Source: Gammaproteobacteria bacterium (GTDB lineage Bacteria > Pseudomonadota > Gammaproteobacteria > Eutrophobiales > Eutrophobiaceae). From it: a stretch of 63,206 nucleotides of DNA. Within the stretch, counting starts at the first letter, position 1. Each line of letters begins with the position of its first letter. Shown here one piece after another: positions 59,254-63,206 of the stretch. The DNA lies in assembly GCA_026710545.1 (NCBI GenBank), contig JAPOQU010000072.1, forward strand, positions 1 through 63,206. Reading direction: 5' to 3'. The position numbers and the translations under genes were made by a program. The notes under the pieces were generated by a model. That model had not been told where the DNA came from and made no database searches. It saw only the letters and a list, made by a program, of their open reading frames with translations.

Positions 59254-60006
59254 ATGAAACGTCGAAGAGGAATATATCTGCTGCCCAACCTGTTCACCAC
59301 GTCGGCGCTGTTTGCCGGGTTTTATGCTATTGTCGCCGCGTTCAATGCACGCTATGAACCCGCTGCTATCGCCGTCTTTGTTGCGATGATACTTGACGGC
59401 ATGGACGGCCGCATCGCCCGGATGACGAAGACCGAAAGCGATTTTGGCGTTCAGTACGACAGTTTGTCGGACATGGTATCTTTCGGACTGGCCCCGGCCC
59501 TGGTGGTGTACCAATGGTCATTGCACGGTCTGGGCAAGCTGGGCTGGCTGGCTGCGTTTATCTTTACTGCGGCGGCGGCATTGCGCCTGGCCAGGTTCAA
59601 TACCCAGGCCGGCAGCGCTGATAAACGGTATTTCCAGGGATTACCCTGTCCGGCCGCGGCGGCAGTCGTTGCCGGGCTGGTCTGGTTCGATAGTGTGGGC
59701 CAACCGGTGGACGAGGCTACCATGGTTGTCTTTGCGTTTGCCCTGACCGTTCTCGTTGGTTTGCTGATGGTCAGCAACATTCGCTACCACAGTTTCAAAC
59801 AGATCGATTTGCACGGCAAGGTGCCGTTTTTGAGTGTTTTATTCATAGTCCTGGTTATCGCGCTGGTTGCCGTCAGACCCTCCCTGGTATTGTTTTTGCT
59901 CGCCCTGACCTATGCCGTTTCCGGCCCCTTGATGACCCTGGTTCTGATCCGGCGTCACAGGAGCAAGCGCATCAGCGCCGACAGCAGGGAGCAGGCTGCG
60001 GATTGA
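59254..60006 (+). CDS. pssA: CDP-diacylglycerol-serine O-phosphatidyltransferase PssA
   Basis: 250 aa membrane protein. The CDP-alcohol phosphotransferase motif reads LDGMDGRIARMTKTESDFG, then VQYDSLSDMVSFG (D-G-x2-A-R-x8-G-x3-D-x3-D). Several hydrophobic helices follow. It makes phosphatidylserine. The order ilvC-pssA is conserved in Pseudomonas and related bacteria. Confidence 0.96.
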   Translation: MKRRRGIYLLPNLFTTSALFAGFYAIVAAFNARYEPAAIAVFVAMILDGMDGRIARMTKTESDFGVQYDSLSDMVSFGLAPALVVYQWSLHGLGKLGWLAAFIFTAAAALRLARFNTQAGSADKRYFQGLPCPAAAAVVAGLVWFDSVGQPVDEATMVVFAFALTVLVGLLMVSNIRYHSFKQIDLHGKVPFLSVLFIVLVIALVAVRPSLVLFLLALTYAVSGPLMTLVLIRRHRSKRISADSREQAAD

Positions 60007-60016
60007 AACAAATATG

Positions 60017-60045
60017 TTGGCAACTGCCCGAAAATTGACTATGCT
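60017..60045 (+). promoter_or_regulatory. Promoter of the cold-shock gene
   Basis: TTGGCA (60017-60022), 17 bases, TATGCT (60040-60045). This leaves a leader of about 100 bases before the ATG, as expected for cold-shock genes with regulatory 5' UTRs. Confidence 0.6.
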
Positions 60046-60148
60046 AGTTGTTGAGTTGTCGCAGGTGGGGGTAGTATCAGACGTTTGTTTCTACCGTACA
60101 TCGGATAGCTGAAATCCAGTATTCAATAATTGTAAGGGGGAGAGCAGT

Positions 60149-60358
60149 ATGAGTATGAGGGGAACCGTTAAATGGTTCAACAATGCTAAAGGATTTGGTT
60201 TTATTGAGCCGTCAGAAGGCGGAGACGATATTTTTGTACATTATTCGTCCATTAAATCCGAAGGATATAAAACTTTAAATGAGGGGCAGAGCGTCACATA
60301 TACTGCCGAACAGGGGCCGAAAGGATTCCACGCCACTGAGGTGGTTGTCATCAGTTGA
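60149..60358 (+). CDS. Cold-shock domain protein
   Basis: 69 aa. The RNA-binding motifs KGFGFIEP (RNP1) and DIFVHYSSI (RNP2) and the start [15 protein letters not shown] are diagnostic of the CspA family. It binds single-stranded RNA or DNA and melts structures. GGGGGAG precedes the start. An intrinsic terminator follows at 60383. Confidence 0.97.
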   Translation: MSMRGTVKWFNNAKGFGFIEPSEGGDDIFVHYSSIKSEGYKTLNEGQSVTYTAEQGPKGFHATEVVVIS

Positions 60359-60382
60359 AAAAGATGATTGTCTGACTGGCAG

Positions 60383-60407
60383 ACCCCGCACCCGCGGGGT
60401 TTGTTTT
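60383..60407 (+). terminator. Intrinsic terminator after the cold-shock gene
   Basis: The stem ACCCCGC-ACCC-GCGGGGT followed by TTGTTTT. Confidence 0.92.
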
Positions 60408-60515
60408 AACAAATGAACCACTCCTTTTTTGTATGGCGAGAACTGTAAGAGTATCAGGGCTGGCCGGCTGACGGCGCCGTGAACCAACAGCAACGCTGAC
60501 AGTCAAAAAAAAATC

Positions 60516-60704
60516 ATGGGATCATTTGAACAAATCCTGGTTGGAATCCTTGCCATCATCGTGCTGTTCCTGTTCTGGCCCGGGGCCAAGGCCGCGATGA
60601 AGAAGAGCAGGGAAGCGGAAAATCCCGACTGGGCGGGTGCGCTTATCCCGGTCGGTATCGTGGTCCTGTTTGTCATATTCCTGGTCATGCTTGCCCGTAA
60701 TTGA
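60516..60704 (+). CDS. Small double-TM membrane protein
   Basis: 62 aa, not assigned to a named family. Two hydrophobic helices (ILVGILAIIVLFLFW and ALIPVGIVVLFVIFLVML) flank a basic, charged loop (KKSREAENPDW). It is 15 bases before the M50 peptidase gene, suggesting a shared transcript. Function unknown. Confidence 0.7.
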   Translation: MGSFEQILVGILAIIVLFLFWPGAKAAMKKSREAENPDWAGALIPVGIVVLFVIFLVMLARN

Positions 60705-60719
60705 GGGTGCGGAGTACCG

Positions 60720-61373
60720 ATGTACGAATTCTCCCTTGTACAAAAAATAATTATTGCCGCCATCCCCATTATCTTTGCCATTACCGTGCATGAGGTCGCC
60801 CACGGCTGGGTGGCAAGCAAGCTGGGCGACCCCACGGCGAAACTGGCCGGCAGGCTGACGCTGAACCCGGTAAAACACGTTGACCTGCTGGGGACGATCG
60901 CCGTCCCGCTGATCATGATTGCCCTGACGCCGTTTGCTTTCGGCTGGGCCAAGCCGGTACCGGTAGACTGGCGCAACCTGAGACAACCGAGGCGCGACAT
61001 GGCGCTGGTGGCGGCCGCGGGTCCCGGAGCAAATGTAATTATGCTGGCGTTATGGACGTTGTTGCTCTCATCCATGGCTACTACGGGCAGCGATATTTCT
61101 TACCTGGCAACGCTGTTGATCGAAATGGCGAAGGTCGGGATTATCATCAACATCGTATTGATCGCCCTGAACCTGTTACCCCTGCCTCCCCTGGACGGCA
61201 GTCGCATCGTTACGTCTTTTCTTTCTCCCGGCGCGGCGTACAAATATAATTTACTGGAACGCTGGGGCCTGCCGATCCTGGTTGTCCTGATCTTTACCGG
61301 TGTACTCGGAAAAATCCTGCATCCGCTGATTGGTTTCATGCTCTCCATCGTGAATACCTTGCTGGGCGGGTGA
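60720..61373 (+). CDS. M50 site-2 protease family membrane peptidase
   Basis: 217 aa, with the zinc motif HEVAHGW at about residues 24-30 inside the first helix, and NLLPLPPLDGSRI (the NxxPxPxLDG motif) providing the third ligand. About six TM helices. This is the short cytoplasm-facing type found in many bacteria, often near small membrane or tRNA-synthetase genes. The substrate is unknown. It may cut regulators or remnant signal peptides. Confidence 0.9.
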   Translation: MYEFSLVQKIIIAAIPIIFAITVHEVAHGWVASKLGDPTAKLAGRLTLNPVKHVDLLGTIAVPLIMIALTPFAFGWAKPVPVDWRNLRQPRRDMALVAAAGPGANVIMLALWTLLLSSMATTGSDISYLATLLIEMAKVGIIINIVLIALNLLPLPPLDGSRIVTSFLSPGAAYKYNLLERWGLPILVVLIFTGVLGKILHPLIGFMLSIVNTLLGG

Positions 61374-61379
61374 CAACGA

Positions 61380-61724
61380 ATGCAGAACAGTCCTGAGTTC
61401 GTCAGCTACGTGATGGAGTTGCTGGCGCCTTTCGGCGCTGTCCGCGCCAGGAGAATGTTCGGCGGCCACGGTATATTCAGGGAGGAACTGATGTTCGGTA
61501 TCATCGCGGATGAGACGCTGTTCCTGAAGGCGGACGGTGAAAACAGGGCGGACTTCGAGGCGCGCGGCCTGGAACGGTTTGTCTATTACAAAAAGGGCAA
61601 ACCCATGTACCTGTCCTACTACCAGGCGCCGGAAGAGACTCTGGACAATTCCGGGGACATGCTGGCCTGGGCCGGGAAATCCTTTGCTGCGGCAATTCGT
61701 TCCGGTACAAGGAAACGCTCTTGA
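61380..61724 (+). CDS. TfoX N-terminal domain protein
   Basis: 114 aa. FVSYVMELLAPFGAVRARRMFGGHGIFREELMFG is the TfoX N-terminal domain. It lacks the C-terminal domain of the competence regulator, so it is a stand-alone form of unknown role. It begins six bases after the peptidase gene and is probably the last gene of this small operon. Confidence 0.86.
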   Translation: MQNSPEFVSYVMELLAPFGAVRARRMFGGHGIFREELMFGIIADETLFLKADGENRADFEARGLERFVYYKKGKPMYLSYYQAPEETLDNSGDMLAWAGKSFAAAIRSGTRKRS

Positions 61725-61926
61725 GGCAAACTATTCTGGATTAAAGCTTTGTTCAGGGACAAGATATAGATGGGTTGTTGTTCCGGCAAATGCCTGCAGA
61801 TTCAGCCTGATGAAAGAAAAAAACAGTATTGCCCTGCACCTGACAGCCCGATAATCTGATTGCTCCGGGCGGCGTTCTGTGATAAAATCGCCCGTCGCTC
61901 AAAGAAGAATAACAGGGGGGAGGGCA

Positions 61927-63206
61927 ATGAACGATAACCGGATCAATCCATCACTTCAACGCTTTGCGTTTCCTGGCAAAATCCTCACAGGCGTAATTCT
62001 TTTGTTCATCTCTGTGAGCGTGAACGCCGCAGTGGAACAGGAATCCCAATTCGTTTTCAACACATTCTCATTCCTTGTCTGGGGCGCGCTGGTGATGTGG
62101 ATGTGCGCCGGGTTCACCATGCTCGAATCGGGTTCGGTGCGCACCAAGAACGCCTCGGTCATCTGCCTGAAGAATATAGGTCTTTATTCCATAGCCGGCC
62201 TCATGTACTACTTCGTCGGCTACAACCTGATGTATACGGATGTATCCGGGTGGATCGGATCCTTTACCCTGCTTTACGGCCCGTCGGCGGATGAACTGGC
62301 CTTGCTGTCCGGCGATGAGGAAGCGAAAGCCGCGGTGGTCGAGAACGGCTATTCGGTGATGTCGGACTGGTTCTTCCAGATGGTGTTCGTGGCGACCACG
62401 GCGTCCATCATTTCCGGCACCATGGCGGAACGGGTAAAGCTGTGGTCGTTCCTGCTGTTCACGGCTATTCTGGCCGGCGCGATATACCCCATCGTCGGCG
62501 CCTGGACCTGGGGCGGCGGCTGGCTCAGCGAGATGGGTTTCCAGGACTTTGCCGGTTCCACCATAGTGCATTCGACCGGGGGCTGGGCCGCGCTGGCCGG
62601 CGCCCTGATAGTCGGCCCGAGGCTCGGAAAATACCGCGCCGACGGCAGTGTCAAGCCCACCCCGCCGTCCAACGTTCCGATTGTGACCCTGGGTGTGTTT
62701 ATCCTGTGGCTTGGCTGGTTCGGTTTCAACGGCGGGTCACAGCTTGCCCTGGGCGGCGCGGTGGATGCGGTGGCGATGAGTAACGTGCTGGTCAATACCA
62801 ACCTGGCGGCGGCGGCAGGCGTGATAGCGGCCATCAGCATGTCCCGGCCGGTGCTGGGACGGGTCGACCTGCTGGCAGGTCTCAACGGCGCAATTGCCGG
62901 GCTGGTCTCCATCACCGCGGGTCCGGATATTGTTGTGCATTACTGGGCGGTCATCATTGGTGCGGTCGGTGGCGTTATCATTGTCGTCGGGATGAAGCTG
63001 CTGGAAAATCTGAAGGTGGATGACGTGGTCGGCGCTATCCCCGCGCACCTGTTTGCCGGTGTCTGGGGCACTATGGCGGTCTGCATCGCAGCCGGCGGCA
63101 ACTTCATGGTACAGCTGACCGGCGTGCTTGCCGTAGGGGTATATGTCTTCCTCGTTTCCATGGCCGTCTGGTATGCCATTGAGAAGACCATAGGTGTCAG
63201 GGTATC
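61927..63206 (+). CDS. amtB: Ammonium transporter AmtB, cut by the window edge
   Basis: At least 426 codons, open to the window end. A GGGGGGAGGG site precedes ATG 61927. A signal-like N-terminus is followed by about ten TM helices. Amt features include FMLESGSVRTKN-like (CAGFTMLESGSVRTKNASVI), FAGSTIVHSTGGWAALAGA with the first conduction His, and AGLNGAIAGLVSITAG. It is a member of the AmtB family that moves ammonium inward. No glnK gene is upstream, whereas many genomes have glnK-amtB. Confidence 0.93.
   Translation, partial: MNDNRINPSLQRFAFPGKILTGVILLFISVSVNAAVEQESQFVFNTFSFLVWGALVMWMCAGFTMLESGSVRTKNASVICLKNIGLYSIAGLMYYFVGYNLMYTDVSGWIGSFTLLYGPSADELALLSGDEEAKAAVVENGYSVMSDWFFQMVFVATTASIISGTMAERVKLWSFLLFTAILAGAIYPIVGAWTWGGGWLSEMGFQDFAGSTIVHSTGGWAALAGALIVGPRLGKYRADGSVKPTPPSNVPIVTLGVFILWLGWFGFNGGSQLALGGAVDAVAMSNVLVNTNLAAAAGVIAAISMSRPVLGRVDLLAGLNGAIAGLVSITAGPDIVVHYWAVIIGAVGGVIIVVGMKLLENLKVDDVVGAIPAHLFAGVWGTMAVCIAAGGNFMVQLTGVLAVGVYVFLVSMAVWYAIEKTIGVRV

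Overview
The window is about 63 kb of a gammaproteobacterial chromosome with moderately high GC. Synteny supports this placement: rpsU-yqeY-dnaG-rpoD (macromolecular synthesis operon), trxA-rho, groES-groEL with a CIRCE operator, lptM-like lipoprotein-lysA, glnA-glnL-glnG, purM-DUF2066-hda, and ilvB-ilvH-ilvC-pssA. A sat-type ATP sulfurylase hints at a sulfur-oxidising or Chromatiales-like lineage, but no apr, dsr or sox gene lies in the window, so this is an inference.

Positions 1-7650 are accessory DNA. They hold an IS3-family element, a P63C-domain gene truncated by it, a glycerophosphotransferase-like gene, a fragment of a secreted protein, a frameshifted AlpA-type regulator, an AbiEii-like nucleotidyltransferase overlapping an unknown gene, and a tyrosine integrase. 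The integrase sits directly against the 3' end of a tRNA-Ile2(CAU) gene. That tRNA gene is split in its anticodon loop by a 249-nt group I intron, so one tRNA gene carries both an intron and an integrated element.

Positions 8050-23970 are mostly housekeeping: the rpoD/dnaG operon (minus), then tsaD, plsY, folB-folK, a pteridine reductase, a MidA-type methyltransferase, uppP, cca and several redox and transport genes. Positions 24206-34962 carry a single-domain CULT (cereblon-like, thalidomide-pocket) protein, a CoA transferase, hemH, an N-formylglutamate amidohydrolase/GCS2 pair, the ybbA-ybbP-tesA type locus, a NUDIX hydrolase and sat. Positions 35054-48967 contain groESL, rho, trxA, lysA, the nitrogen-regulation operon glnA-glnL-glnG behind a sigma-54 promoter, a dienelactone hydrolase, hemB and prpBC. 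Positions 49064-63206 contain purM, a DUF2066 gene, hda, wrbA, arsC, acyP, proS, the ilv operon with pssA, a cold-shock gene, small membrane and protease genes, and a truncated amtB.

The most unusual layer is a set of dispersed palindromic repeats between genes. The main family is built on GGGGTCAGAGTA and includes three long copies with a conserved core and tandemly multiplied arms. Other families are built on TTTGGGACACCCATAAA, GGGGACAGATTTAAA and AATTAGGAATTA. Several genes end inside a repeat, so the repeat supplies their last codons and stop codon. No REP-associated transposase is present in the window.
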